A DNA stretch of 36,311 bases, from positions 1 to 36,311 of the forward strand of contig SYEV01000005.1 in NCBI GenBank assembly GCA_005800655.1. Reading direction: 5' to 3'. Each line of letters opens with the position of its first letter. The first letter of the stretch is position 1. The DNA comes from Bacteroidota bacterium (GTDB lineage Bacteria; Bacteroidota; Bacteroidia; Chitinophagales; Chitinophagaceae). This document shows, piece after piece, positions 1-7,798 of this stretch. The notes under the pieces are model-generated. The model was not told the DNA's origin. It saw nothing but the letters and a program-made list of their open reading frames with translations, and made no database searches. Position numbers and translations under genes: made by a program.

Positions 1-433
1 AAAATATAAATAAATTAAACCAAGGATCTATAATACCACTTTTGAAATACAAAAAAGTAACAAAAGTTCCTAAATAAATCATGACCCAGATACGGGCAAA
101 ATTTTCATTGAAAATTTGCTTACCAATTCGAAATATAACCACCAAAGTTACAATACCACAAATGGCATTAGGGAAACGCGCACTAAATTCATTAACCCCA
201 AACAATTTCATACTCAAAACCTGCATCCAGAAAAAAAGTGGGGGCTTCTCCGTAAAACGAGTGAAATTAATTTGAACCGAAAAATAATTCCCCGAAGCCA
301 TCATCTCTCTCGCACTTTCTGCAAAATTGATTTCATCCCAATCAAACAAATGCACATTCCCTAAAAATGGAATAAACAAGATAGCTGCAACCAATGCAAT
401 GCTAAATTCGTTTTTTAAAATTTGTTTCATCAT
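1..433 (-). CDS. Family-39 glycosyltransferase (ArnT/PMT-like), 3' end outside window
   Basis: The first 144 residues of an integral-membrane glycosyltransferase that would transfer a sugar from a polyprenyl-phosphate donor on the periplasmic side. The start is the ATG-ATG pair at 433. A hydrophobic helix at residues 11-25 leads into a periplasmic loop with the acidic DWDE motif (about residues 31-34) and then EKPPLFFW, the loop seen in ArnT and related GT39 enzymes. Further hydrophobic segments follow to the window edge. The acceptor (lipid, protein or other glycan) cannot be read from this fragment. It begins only 18 bp after the tmRNA terminator hairpin, so its promoter is unclear. Family assignment is fairly secure; the specific role is open. 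Confidence 0.8.
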   Translation of the reverse strand, partial: MMKQILKNEFSIALVAAILFIPFLGNVHLFDWDEINFAESAREMMASGNYFSVQINFTRFTEKPPLFFWMQVLSMKLFGVNEFSARFPNAICGIVTLVVIFRIGKQIFNENFARIWVMIYLGTFVTFLYFKSGIIDPWFNLFIF

Positions 434-447
434 AGGTGAACTGGGTT

Positions 448-496
448 AAAACAAATAACTCCTGAATTCATAGTTAAAAATTCGAGGAGTTATTTG
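448..496 (-). terminator. tmRNA terminator hairpin
   Basis: A perfect 12-bp inverted repeat (452-463 with 485-496), extended by five more pairs past a one-base bulge, lies 6 bp beyond the tmRNA 3' end. It is followed on the minus strand by TTTTAA. Position and shape fit a rho-independent terminator. Confidence 0.75.
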
Positions 497-502
497 CAAA
501 TG

Positions 503-872
503 TGGAGTCGAGGGGAGTCGAACCCCTGTCCAAACAATGTTACCATTGATCTTCTACATGCTTATTGTTTTATTACTTGTCGGTGAATAACAGGAAAAAC
601 ACAAACCAATTATTCACTTAGCTGGATGGTACTTAAATAAAAGGCACAGCCTACTTTTATCGCATCCCGTTTTGTTTTGATTGGGCTGAGGAGCGGGTAA
701 CGGGCCTACCTTCTCGCTCGACCATAATGGAAGTTAATTCACTGAATTAAGCAGCCATGGCGTAATTTGCTTCGCCTTTTGATTGTTTGGTATTCATATT
801 AAAGTGCTAATTACCCAACGCACTGCATGCTTACCCCAACCGCTACGATTGCTGTCAAAACCATACGACCCC
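503..872 (-). ncRNA. ssrA: Transfer-messenger RNA (tmRNA)
   Basis: Rescues stalled ribosomes by acting first as an alanine tRNA and then as a short mRNA that tags the nascent chain for proteolysis. The 3' part has the T-arm GGGGTTCGACTCCCC-type sequence ending CGACTCC-A, which pairs with the 5' GGGGTCG at 872-866 to form the 7-bp acceptor stem with one G-U. The 5' side carries TATGGTTTTGACAG. The reading frame at 776-747 encodes the tag GEANYAMAA and a TAA stop, typical of Bacteroidota tags ending YA(L/M)AA. The terminal CCA is not encoded: the genomic bases after the discriminator A read CAT. The mature ends are inferred from pairing. Confidence 0.95.
747..776 (-). other. tmRNA proteolysis-tag reading frame (GEANYAMAA)
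   Basis: Ten codons inside the tmRNA: GGC (inferred resume codon), GAA, GCA, AAT, TAC, GCC, ATG, GCT, GCT and TAA. The C-terminal AA is the usual signal for ClpXP-type proteases. The resume codon is assigned by analogy with other Bacteroidota tags that begin GE. Confidence 0.85.
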
Positions 873-915
873 ATTTCACTATTAAATGCGCAAATGATTA
901 TTTAAAGTGAACCTA

Positions 916-948
916 CAAAATTACCGCTTATTTGAACAATCTCCAAAA
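916..948 (-). promoter_or_regulatory. Promoter for tmRNA, embedded in the 3' end of rseP
   Basis: On the minus strand TTTTG (948-944), a 20-bp spacer, then TAATTTTG (923-916), a perfect match to the Bacteroidota -7 consensus TAnnTTTG. The -33 element lies inside the last codons of rseP. Transcription would begin about 35-40 nt before the mature tmRNA 5' end, leaving a leader for RNase P to remove. Confidence 0.7.
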
Positions 949-2277
949 GTCCAAGCCTAATGCATAAAACATAAGCCCAAACATGAGCACCATCCCTACT
1001 ATTTGCGCGTATTCCATGAATTTATCACTTGGTTTACGACCAGTAATCATTTCAAAAAGTATAAATAGCGCGTGCCCTCCATCCAATGCAGGAATGGGAA
1101 GAACGTTCATAAAAGCTAAGATGATTGAAAAAACAGCCGTCAAGGTCCAAAACCTTTCCCAATCCCAACTGGAAGGAAATGTATTTCCAATACTAATTAA
1201 GCTACCCAAGGAATCATTCGGATTTACTTTACCTGTAAAAATTTGCTTGATGCCTTGTACATAATTATCTAAGGTGGTAAAACATCTACGGACCCCTTCA
1301 GGAAATGCTTCTATAAAACCAAATTCTTTATGTACGGTTGTAAATAAAGCATAAGGAAGTTTTACAAACAAGCCTATTTGACCTGAACCATTGATTAATG
1401 TTTTTACAGCAAGGGTATCTTCCCCTCTTTTCAAGTGAACAATCACCAAGGAATCCGCATATTTACTTTTCACCTCCAAAAATTCATATTGGTATTTAAT
1501 GGAATTACCATTCATGGCCAATAAGGTATCTCCTTTTTGAAAACTGCCCGATGTTACCACTGAATTTTTTCCAACAGAATCCACTACCACTGGTATACGT
1601 GGAATTACAAAGGGTGCTGTTTTTTTAAATTTTGCAATAGAAGTTGCTAAATTATTAGGTATCGCTAAACTAACCAAACTATCATTTCTTTTTACTTCTA
1701 ATGTTTTAGGATTAGTTAAAATTAATTTCGCTTCTAGGGCATCAAAATTTTCTAACTCCTTTCCGTCTATAGAAACGATTACATCACCTTCTTGAATGCC
1801 CATTCCTTTCGCATTATCACTTGCATGCACCCCATAAGTAACATTTTTTGAAGGCAAATAATCCTCCCCCCAAAACCAAGCGATCCCTATGAAAATCACA
1901 ATGGCTAATATCACATTTACAAAAACACCGCCCAACATCACAATTAATCTTTGATAAGCTGGCTTTGATCTTAACTCCCAAGATTCTGGTTCTTTTTTCA
2001 TTTGATCCTTGTCCATACTTTCATCAATCATCCCTGAAATTTTCACATACCCGCCAAATGGTATCCAACCAATGCCGTATTCAGTTTCACCAATCTTCTT
2101 TTTCCATAAACTAAATCCAGGATTAAAAAACAAGTAAAATTTCTCTACTCTTGTTTTAAATAAACGCGCAGGAATAAAATGACCTAATTCATGCAATACG
2201 ACCAATATCGAAAATGATAAAATAAATTGCGCTGTTTTCACACCAAACGACACAAAGTCAAATGCTAAAATATACAT
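928..2277 (-). CDS. rseP: RIP metalloprotease RseP (site-2 protease, M50)
   Basis: Intramembrane zinc metalloprotease that cuts transmembrane substrates such as anti-sigma factors and signal-peptide remnants. The zinc motif HELGH is at residues 29-33 in the first membrane segment, and the third ligand lies in the NxxPxPxLDGG motif (D399). The stretch WIPFGGYVKISGM after the first helix is typical of RseP. Two PDZ regions occupy roughly residues 130-320 (PDZ core around GMGIQEGDVIVSIDG). Membrane helices near residues 105-125, 380-410 and 425-445 complete the fold. At 449 residues it is of normal length. It starts 3 bp after dxr stops, so the two are almost certainly co-transcribed, a pairing also common in other bacteria. 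Its natural substrates are not evident here. Confidence 0.95.
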   Translation of the reverse strand: MYILAFDFVSFGVKTAQFILSFSILVVLHELGHFIPARLFKTRVEKFYLFFNPGFSLWKKKIGETEYGIGWIPFGGYVKISGMIDESMDKDQMKKEPESWELRSKPAYQRLIVMLGGVFVNVILAIVIFIGIAWFWGEDYLPSKNVTYGVHASDNAKGMGIQEGDVIVSIDGKELENFDALEAKLILTNPKTLEVKRNDSLVSLAIPNNLATSIAKFKKTAPFVIPRIPVVVDSVGKNSVVTSGSFQKGDTLLAMNGNSIKYQYEFLEVKSKYADSLVIVHLKRGEDTLAVKTLINGSGQIGLFVKLPYALFTTVHKEFGFIEAFPEGVRRCFTTLDNYVQGIKQIFTGKVNPNDSLGSLISIGNTFPSSWDWERFWTLTAVFSIILAFMNVLPIPALDGGHALFILFEMITGRKPSDKFMEYAQIVGMVLMFGLMFYALGLDFWRLFK

Positions 2278-2280
2278 AGT

Positions 2281-3438
2281 TTATAATTGTATTAAAGAGG
2301 CGGCAAAGCTACGTGCTTCGCCATCGGTTTCAAAATAATCATCTAAAGTAGGATGCGCGATAAAGGCTATTTTATCTAATGTGCGCTCAATTAATTCTGT
2401 CATATCCAAAAAGCCAATCCTATTTTTCAAAAATGCATATACGGCAATTTCATTGGCTGCATTCAAAACACAAGGCGCATTTCCACCCCTATTCATTGCA
2501 TCGGTTGCTAATTGTAAATTTCTAAAAGTTTTCACATCGGGTTCATCAAAAGACAATTGATTGGGTTTGTCAAAAAGATACCTTGGAAATTTATTGGCTA
2601 ATCTAATGGGATAAGCCATTGCATATTGAATGGGTAATTTCATATCCGGCAATCCCATTTGTGCTTTTATACTTCCATCTTCAAATTGTACCATGCTATG
2701 AATAATACTTTGTGAATGGACCACCACTTTAATTTGATGTGGCTCCAATCCAAATAACCATTTTGCTTCAATCATCTCCAGCCCTTTATTCATGAGGGTT
2801 GCAGAATCAATCGAGATTTTTGCACCCATACTCCAATTGGGATGCTGTAATGCATGATCTCTTTTTACATTCACTAAAAAATTAGGTTTCTTTCCTAAAA
2901 ATGGACCACCGCTTGCGGTTAATATAATTTTTTCAATGGGGTTGTGCGCTTCCCCTACCAAGCATTGAAATATAGCAGAGTGTTCGCTATCCACCGGAAT
3001 AATGTTTGCTTTATTTTCCTTTGCCTCCCGCATTACAATATCTCCCGCAACGACCAAGGTTTCTTTATTTGCTAATCCAATTGTTTTTCCATTTCTTACT
3101 GCAGTTAATGTTGGCTTTAATCCTGCAAAACCCACAATGCCCGCCATCATGAAATCATAACAATCCATGCCAGCCACTTGCTCCAAAGCTTCTTCCCCAG
3201 CAAAAACTTTAATCGGTTTCCCTTCTAAAGCTTTTTTAACATTTGCATATTTTGTGATGTCCCCAATCACAACAATATTGGGAACAAATTGTAAAGCTTG
3301 TTCAATTAACAATGCGTCATTTGAGTAGGCAGTTAATATTTCTGCAATAAATAATTCCGGATGCGCAGAAATTACTTCCAATGTTTGTTTCCCAATGGAA
3401 CCTGTAGAACCGTATATCGCAATTTTTTTTTGATGCAT
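2281..3438 (-). CDS. dxr: 1-deoxy-D-xylulose 5-phosphate reductoisomerase
   Basis: Catalyses the NADPH-dependent rearrangement and reduction of DXP to 2-C-methyl-D-erythritol 4-phosphate, the committed step of the non-mevalonate isoprenoid pathway, in the cytoplasm. The N-terminal NADPH motif GSTGSIG is at residues 10-16. Metal-binding VDSEHSA is at 149-155 (D150, E152). The substrate-binding segments TASGGPF (174-180) and NWSMGAKISIDSATLMNKG (201-219), with E221 just after, are intact. Length 385 is normal. It lies between the GH3-like gene (42 bp upstream) and rseP (3 bp downstream), all on the same strand, and probably uses the promoter at 5011-5042. No sign of damage. Confidence 0.97.
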   Translation of the reverse strand: MHQKKIAIYGSTGSIGKQTLEVISAHPELFIAEILTAYSNDALLIEQALQFVPNIVVIGDITKYANVKKALEGKPIKVFAGEEALEQVAGMDCYDFMMAGIVGFAGLKPTLTAVRNGKTIGLANKETLVVAGDIVMREAKENKANIIPVDSEHSAIFQCLVGEAHNPIEKIILTASGGPFLGKKPNFLVNVKRDHALQHPNWSMGAKISIDSATLMNKGLEMIEAKWLFGLEPHQIKVVVHSQSIIHSMVQFEDGSIKAQMGLPDMKLPIQYAMAYPIRLANKFPRYLFDKPNQLSFDEPDVKTFRNLQLATDAMNRGGNAPCVLNAANEIAVYAFLKNRIGFLDMTELIERTLDKIAFIAHPTLDDYFETDGEARSFAASLIQL

Positions 3439-3480
3439 CCGTTTAGTTTGTAACGATATTAAAAATACACTATTATTTAA

Positions 3481-4977
3481 TTAGTGTGAAATATATTGAA
3501 TTAAGTCATCTGCAATGACGCGGTCATTACTTAATCTTGGTACTTTATTTTGTCCGCCCAGTTTTCCCTTGGAACGCATGTAATCAATAAATGCATTTTT
3601 TTGCAATACCGAAATACGCAAAGGGGCTAAAATTTTTCCATCAATTAAATCCTGATAATATACATTTTGCAGACACATATTTTCATTTAATTGCTGGGCA
3701 AATAAATGCATGTCCAAAGGCGCTTTTTCAAATTCAATCAGCCATTCGTGGTAACTTTGACCCTGCCCTTGTTGAATATAGGGTGCCACCGTAAACTCTA
3801 CAACGCTTGCCTGCACTTGGTTTGCAACTTTCAACATTGCCTTTTCCACTTCCTCACCTATCACATGTTCGCCAAAAGCAGAAATAAAATGCTTTACTCT
3901 GCCTGCGACAATAATGCGATAAGGTGCAGTACTTACAAATTTTACAATATCGCCAATACTATAGCCCCACAAGCCAGCATTACTATTAATAATTAAAGCA
4001 TATTGTTCCCCTAACTTCACTTCCCCTAAACTTAAACGCGTAGGGTTTTCAAGGTGAACTTCGGCGATAGGAATAAATTCATAAAAGATACCGCTATTGG
4101 TATTGAGTAAAAGTCCTGGTTCGTTTCGATCATCTTGAAAAGCAAAAAATCCTTCGCTTGCCGGAAATAATTCAATAGTATCAATATTTTTCCCAATGGT
4201 TTCCCAAAGTTTCACTTTATAAGGTTCAAAATTTACACCCCCCTGCACCAACACTTGTAAATTTGGAAAGGAAGCAATCACAGGTTTTCCGGTTCTTTCC
4301 ACAATGCGGTCAAAATACATTTGCATCCATGGAGGAATGCCCCCAATCAAGGTCAGATCCTTCCCTAAAGTTTCATCTACAATTTTGTCCAATTTGGTTT
4401 CCCACTCTTCAATACAGTTGGTTTCAAAACTAGGAAGCTGGTTCCCTCTTAAATATTGGGGTATATGATGATTTACAATGCCACTTAAACGACCCGTTGG
4501 AATCCCCCCCACACGTTCAAGTTCCGGGGAGCCACTTAAAAATATCATCTTACCACCTGCGAAATCCGTATTGCCTGAACCAGACATATAAGTAAGTAAT
4601 GCATTTCGGGCACCTGATATATGGTTACTGATGGAGTCCTTTGAAATGGGGATGTATTTTATCCCACTAGTAGTTCCGCTTGTTTTGGCTAAATACAAGG
4701 GAAGACCCTTCCAAAGTACATTTTGGGTCCCTTTTTTGATTTGTTCTATATATTCCCTGAAACCCTCGTAGTCCCGGATAGGCACGGCATTTTTAAAACT
4801 AGCGTAGTCTGTAATTTGATCAAAATGGTGATCTTTTCCGAATTGGGTCCCCTTAGCTGCCTTAACTAATTGATTTAGAATAGATTGTTGATCGGCCACT
4901 GCAGTCAATTGCTCCTTTTTGATTTGCCGATGCACTACAGATGCAAATGGCTTGGCGAGCATTGATTTAATATTCAT
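3481..4977 (-). CDS. GH3 family acyl-acid-amido synthetase-like protein
   Basis: Member of the ANL-related GH3 family, which in plants adenylates a carboxylic acid and joins it to an amino acid. Bacterial members are widespread and mostly uncharacterised. Motif I (TSGTTSGIKYIP) is at residues 99-110, motif II (ASEGFFAF) at 273-280, and motif III (GYSIGDIVKF) at 338-347, followed by the hinge-like GRVKHF at 359-364. All three nucleotide-binding motifs are present, so adenylation activity is likely. No signal peptide, 498 residues, normal for bacterial members. First gene of an apparent operon with dxr and rseP, preceded by a near-consensus promoter. The acid and amine substrates cannot be inferred. 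Confidence 0.88.
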   Translation of the reverse strand: MNIKSMLAKPFASVVHRQIKKEQLTAVADQQSILNQLVKAAKGTQFGKDHHFDQITDYASFKNAVPIRDYEGFREYIEQIKKGTQNVLWKGLPLYLAKTSGTTSGIKYIPISKDSISNHISGARNALLTYMSGSGNTDFAGGKMIFLSGSPELERVGGIPTGRLSGIVNHHIPQYLRGNQLPSFETNCIEEWETKLDKIVDETLGKDLTLIGGIPPWMQMYFDRIVERTGKPVIASFPNLQVLVQGGVNFEPYKVKLWETIGKNIDTIELFPASEGFFAFQDDRNEPGLLLNTNSGIFYEFIPIAEVHLENPTRLSLGEVKLGEQYALIINSNAGLWGYSIGDIVKFVSTAPYRIIVAGRVKHFISAFGEHVIGEEVEKAMLKVANQVQASVVEFTVAPYIQQGQGQSYHEWLIEFEKAPLDMHLFAQQLNENMCLQNVYYQDLIDGKILAPLRISVLQKNAFIDYMRSKGKLGGQNKVPRLSNDRVIADDLIQYISH

Positions 4978-5010
4978 AGGTCAAATTAAGGGTATCCTTG
5001 TGATTTTGGG

Positions 5011-5042
5011 CAAAAATAGGCACATTTTCATGGAACTTCAAA
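5011..5042 (-). promoter_or_regulatory. Promoter for the GH3-dxr-rseP operon
   Basis: Minus-strand TTTG (5042-5039), 20-bp spacer, TATTTTTG (5018-5011), an exact TAnnTTTG -7 element followed by CC. It sits 34 bp before the GH3 start codon. Confidence 0.75.
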
Positions 5043-5121
5043 TGACTTTATCCCTCAAAAGCCGATAATAATGTTGGAAAATGGCCAAATTCAAATTGTC
5101 CTATAATTTTTTTAGATTTAA

Positions 5122-5152
5122 TTGCATTTTGGGATAATAATAATTACCTTTG
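5122..5152 (+). promoter_or_regulatory. Promoter for rplU-rpmA
   Basis: TTG (5122-5124), 20-bp spacer, TACCTTTG (5145-5152), an exact -7 match followed by CAA. The start codon of rplU is 21 bp further on, giving a short leader. It diverges from the GH3 promoter. Confidence 0.75.
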
Positions 5153-5173
5153 CAATCCTAATTTTGGACATTT

Positions 5174-5473
5174 ATGCTAGCAGTTGTAAAAATCTCAGGT
5201 CAGCAATTTAAAGTACAAGCCGGACAAAGCTTGTATGTGCCTCACCTGGAAGGTAAAACAGGAGATAAAGTTGAATTCAACGATGTAATTTTTGTTGATA
5301 ACAACGGAAGTATCTCATTTACGAGTAAAGTAACAGTGAAAGCTGAAATCTTGAACGATTTAGTTCAGGGTGACAAAGTGATCGCTTTTAAGATGAAAAG
5401 ACGTAAGGGTTTTCGTAAGAAGCACGGTCACAGAACACATTATACTCAAATCAAAATTGAGAACATCGCTTAA
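5174..5473 (+). CDS. rplU: 50S ribosomal protein L21
   Basis: Large-subunit protein that binds 23S rRNA near L20. Recognised from the N-terminal VVKISGQQFKVQAGQ region and the C-terminal basic motif with KMKRRKGFRKKHGHR at about residues 74-88, the RNA-binding signature of L21. Length 99 residues is typical. The ATG at 5174 follows the promoter by 21 bp. rpmA follows after 45 bp, the almost universal rplU-rpmA pairing. Confidence 0.97.
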   Translation: MLAVVKISGQQFKVQAGQSLYVPHLEGKTGDKVEFNDVIFVDNNGSISFTSKVTVKAEILNDLVQGDKVIAFKMKRRKGFRKKHGHRTHYTQIKIENIA

Positions 5474-5518
5474 TTAGCGACTAGTTCTAGTATATAACTT
5501 TAGTAAAATCATAATAAG

Positions 5519-5785
5519 ATGGCACACAAAAAAGGAGAAGGATCGGTAAAAAATGGCCGTGATTCGCATAGTAAGCGTTTAGGCGTTAAGATATATGGTG
5601 GTCAACCAGCTTTGTCTGGGAATATCCTAATTCGTCAAAGAGGTACACAGTACCACCCTGGTAAGAATGTAGGATTGGGTTCTGACTTCACTATTTTCGC
5701 TATGACCAACGGGGTTGTAGAGTTCAAAAAAGGTAAAAATAACAGAACTACCGTTTCTGTTTTACCAGCACAAGAAATAGCTTAA
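5519..5785 (+). CDS. rpmA: 50S ribosomal protein L27
   Basis: Large-subunit protein whose N-terminal tail reaches the peptidyl-transferase centre. It begins [19 protein letters not shown] and contains the L27 signature around [17 protein letters not shown] (about residues 45-61). There is no extra cleavable N-terminal extension of the Firmicute kind. Length 88 residues is normal. The stop is followed by a T-rich stretch containing a candidate promoter for the small basic gene downstream. Confidence 0.97.
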   Translation: MAHKKGEGSVKNGRDSHSKRLGVKIYGGQPALSGNILIRQRGTQYHPGKNVGLGSDFTIFAMTNGVVEFKKGKNNRTTVSVLPAQEIA

Positions 5786-5794
5786 TAAAAATAT

Positions 5795-5827
5795 TTTTTG
5801 TAGTTATAATAAAAGTTTTTAATTTTA
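5795..5827 (+). promoter_or_regulatory. Candidate promoter for the histone-H1-like gene
   Basis: TTTTTTG (to 5800), 19-bp spacer, TAATTTTA (5820-5827), one mismatch to TAnnTTTG. It lies in the gap between rpmA and the small gene and would allow separate expression. Confidence 0.45.
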
Positions 5828-5861
5828 GTGTATTATTTACTAACCATTAAATCTAAAAAAC

Positions 5862-5987
5862 ATGGCAACTGCAAAAAAAGCCGCTCCTAAAAAAGCTGCA
5901 AAAAAAGCTGCTCCTAAAAAGAAAGCTGCTAAAAAAGCTGCTCCTAAGAAGAAAGCTGCTAAGAAGAAAGCTGCTAAAAAGAAATAA
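5862..5987 (+). CDS. Small Lys/Ala/Pro-rich histone-H1-like protein (41 aa)
   Basis: A 41-codon gene starting MATAKKAAPKKAAKKAAPKK and continuing with the same Lys/Ala/Pro pattern to three final lysines. Apart from the first Met and one Thr, every residue is Lys, Ala or Pro. This composition matches the C-terminal tails of histone H1 and the bacterial H1-like/AlgP-like nucleoid proteins, which bind DNA or RNA electrostatically. It has no folded domain. It is preceded by A-rich AAATCTAAAAAAC rather than a clear Shine-Dalgarno, and followed 56 bp later by a strong terminator. The gene is real in my view because the frame is open from a good ATG to a stop near the terminator and synonymous codons vary (GCT/GCA/GCC, AAA/AAG). 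A DNA- or rRNA-binding role is inferred from composition only. Confidence 0.8.
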   Translation: MATAKKAAPKKAAKKAAPKKKAAKKAAPKKKAAKKKAAKKK

Positions 5988-6043
5988 TTATCGCAAGATA
6001 ATTAAATCGTCTTTTTTGCTTTCAGCAGAAATAGATTATAAGG

Positions 6044-6075
6044 TCCTCTCCGATTTTCGGGGAGGATTTTTTTTT
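6044..6075 (+). terminator. Rho-independent terminator after rplU-rpmA-H1-like genes
   Basis: Ten-pair stem (TCCTCTCCGA with TCGGGGAGGA, one G-U), a TTT loop, then nine T residues at 6067-6075. Confidence 0.9.
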
Positions 6076-6104
6076 GTCTTATCTTTAATGCATTCATTTT
6101 TAAT

Positions 6105-7781
6105 ATGCACAATTACGAAATCGCCGAATACTTTTCATTGCTCAGTAAGTTGATGGAAATACATGGAGAAAATCCATTTAAAATTAAGTCCTATTCGAAC
6201 GCTGCTTTTACATTGGATAAACTAAATGATCCAGTAATTGACATGGAGCCTCATCAACTATTCTCTATACGAGGCATTGGTGATGCCATTGGTCAAAAAG
6301 TGCTCGAAATCATTGATTATAAACGACTTAGCCTACTTGACAGTTATATAGAAAAAACACCAACAGGCGTATTTGAATTTTTAAAAATCAAAGGATTAGG
6401 TCCAAAAAAAATTGTTACTATCTGGAAGGAATTAGAAATAGAAAGTATTGGAGAACTACTTTATGCATGCGAAGAAAATAGGTTAGTAAAGTACAAAGGC
6501 TTTGGTGCAAAGACGCAACAAAATATTCAAGACGCACTTGTATTTTATTTACAACATCAAGGAAGATATTTATTTCAACAAGTAGTTCCGCTTGTTGAAA
6601 ATTTAAAAATTGCTTTAGCAGAAAAAATAAATGGTCCTGATTTATTTTCAATTTCAGGTGGGTATAAAAGACAATTAGAAATTATAGATCATCTTGAAAT
6701 TGTAACCACATTCTCTGAAAAAGAATTAACCAATTGGTTAACAGAAAAAAGTTTTCAATGCACAAAAAATGAAAAATATTTAAGTTGTATTGGTACAGAT
6801 AAATTTGAAATCAGATGGTATTTTACCGACATTTCTGATTTTTATTGGACCGATTTTACCCTATCGGGCTCCCCTGAATTTTTGGAAAAATGGGAATCTG
6901 ACCCCCTATTTTCAAAAAAAATCCCATTTATTTCAGAAAAAAACATCTTTGACCAAATTAATTCACCCTTCATTCCAGCCCCTTTAAGGGAACTTCCAGC
7001 CATCATTGACCTCGCAAAAAATAATAAATTACCCAAACTTATACAACCAGAAGATATTAAAGGGATCATTCATTCCCATAGTACCTGGAGTGACGGTGTA
7101 CATACAATTGAACAAATGGCCTTAGCCGCCATCGAAAAAGGGTATGAATATTTAATGATTAGCGATCATTCCAAATCTGCATTTTATGCAGGCGGATTAT
7201 CTATTGATAGTGTAAAGGCCCAACATAGGGAAATAGACATGCTTAATAAAAAATTAGCCCCCTTTGTTATATTTAAAAGTATCGAGTCTGATATATTAAA
7301 TGATGGCAGCTTGGATTACCCAGAAGAAATATTAGCCTGTTTTGATATTGTCATTGCTTCCATTCATTCTAATTTAAAAATGACTGAAGAAAAAGCAATG
7401 ATGCGTTTATTAAATGCAGTGAACAACCCTTATACAAGTATTTTAGGACACCCTACTGGTAGATTATTATTAAGCAGGAAAGGATATCCTGTGAATCATG
7501 AAGCATTAATTGACGCTTGCGCAGATAATAATGTAGTATTAGAATTAAACGCACACCCAAGAAGATTAGATATGGATTGGCGTTTTATACACCTCGCATT
7601 ACAACAGGACGTTCTTATTTCCATTAATCCAGATGCACATGCGATTGAAGGATATGATGATTGCAAATATGGCGTACTGGTTGCCCAAAAAGCAGGATTA
7701 TCAGCCGCTCAAAATTTAAGCAGTTTTAATTTAGCTGAAATGATGGAGTTTGTAGAATTTCAACAATCTAAAAGAAACTAG
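6105..7781 (+). CDS. PolX-like protein: HhH repeats, degenerate polymerase palm, PHP phosphoesterase domain
   Basis: Bacterial PolX enzymes combine a gap-filling family-X polymerase with a C-terminal PHP 3'-5' exonuclease. Here three helix-hairpin-helix loops are clear: IRGIGDAIG (55-63), IKGLGPKKI (95-103) and YKGFGAKT (130-137). The PHP domain carries the expected metal ligands: HSHSTWSDG (323-331), ISDHS (352-356), E394, H421, GHPTG (448-452) and NPDAH (508-512). The palm looks altered. The segment equivalent to GSxRRgxExxGDxD is GGYKRQLEIIDHLE (185-198), so in an ungapped alignment the catalytic aspartates become H196 and E198, and the third one appears as E235. At 558 residues the length matches PolX. 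A DNA-binding PHP nuclease without polymerase activity is my reading. It is convergent with the GH13 gene, 17 bp away. Confidence 0.85.
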   Translation: MHNYEIAEYFSLLSKLMEIHGENPFKIKSYSNAAFTLDKLNDPVIDMEPHQLFSIRGIGDAIGQKVLEIIDYKRLSLLDSYIEKTPTGVFEFLKIKGLGPKKIVTIWKELEIESIGELLYACEENRLVKYKGFGAKTQQNIQDALVFYLQHQGRYLFQQVVPLVENLKIALAEKINGPDLFSISGGYKRQLEIIDHLEIVTTFSEKELTNWLTEKSFQCTKNEKYLSCIGTDKFEIRWYFTDISDFYWTDFTLSGSPEFLEKWESDPLFSKKIPFISEKNIFDQINSPFIPAPLRELPAIIDLAKNNKLPKLIQPEDIKGIIHSHSTWSDGVHTIEQMALAAIEKGYEYLMISDHSKSAFYAGGLSIDSVKAQHREIDMLNKKLAPFVIFKSIESDILNDGSLDYPEEILACFDIVIASIHSNLKMTEEKAMMRLLNAVNNPYTSILGHPTGRLLLSRKGYPVNHEALIDACADNNVVLELNAHPRRLDMDWRFIHLALQQDVLISINPDAHAIEGYDDCKYGVLVAQKAGLSAAQNLSSFNLAEMMEFVEFQQSKRN

Positions 7782-7798
7782 CGTTTTGGGGCAGCTCC

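Noticed and set aside
81-364. Plus-strand open frames at the left edge
   Set aside because: They are antisense to the family-39 glycosyltransferase fragment, whose DWDE and EKPPLFFW motifs fix the true frame on the minus strand.
5862-5987. Lys/Ala-rich stretch as a simple non-coding repeat
   Set aside because: An ATG-to-stop frame with varied synonymous codons, flanked by a promoter-like site and a terminator, fits a short basic protein better than a slipped repeat.
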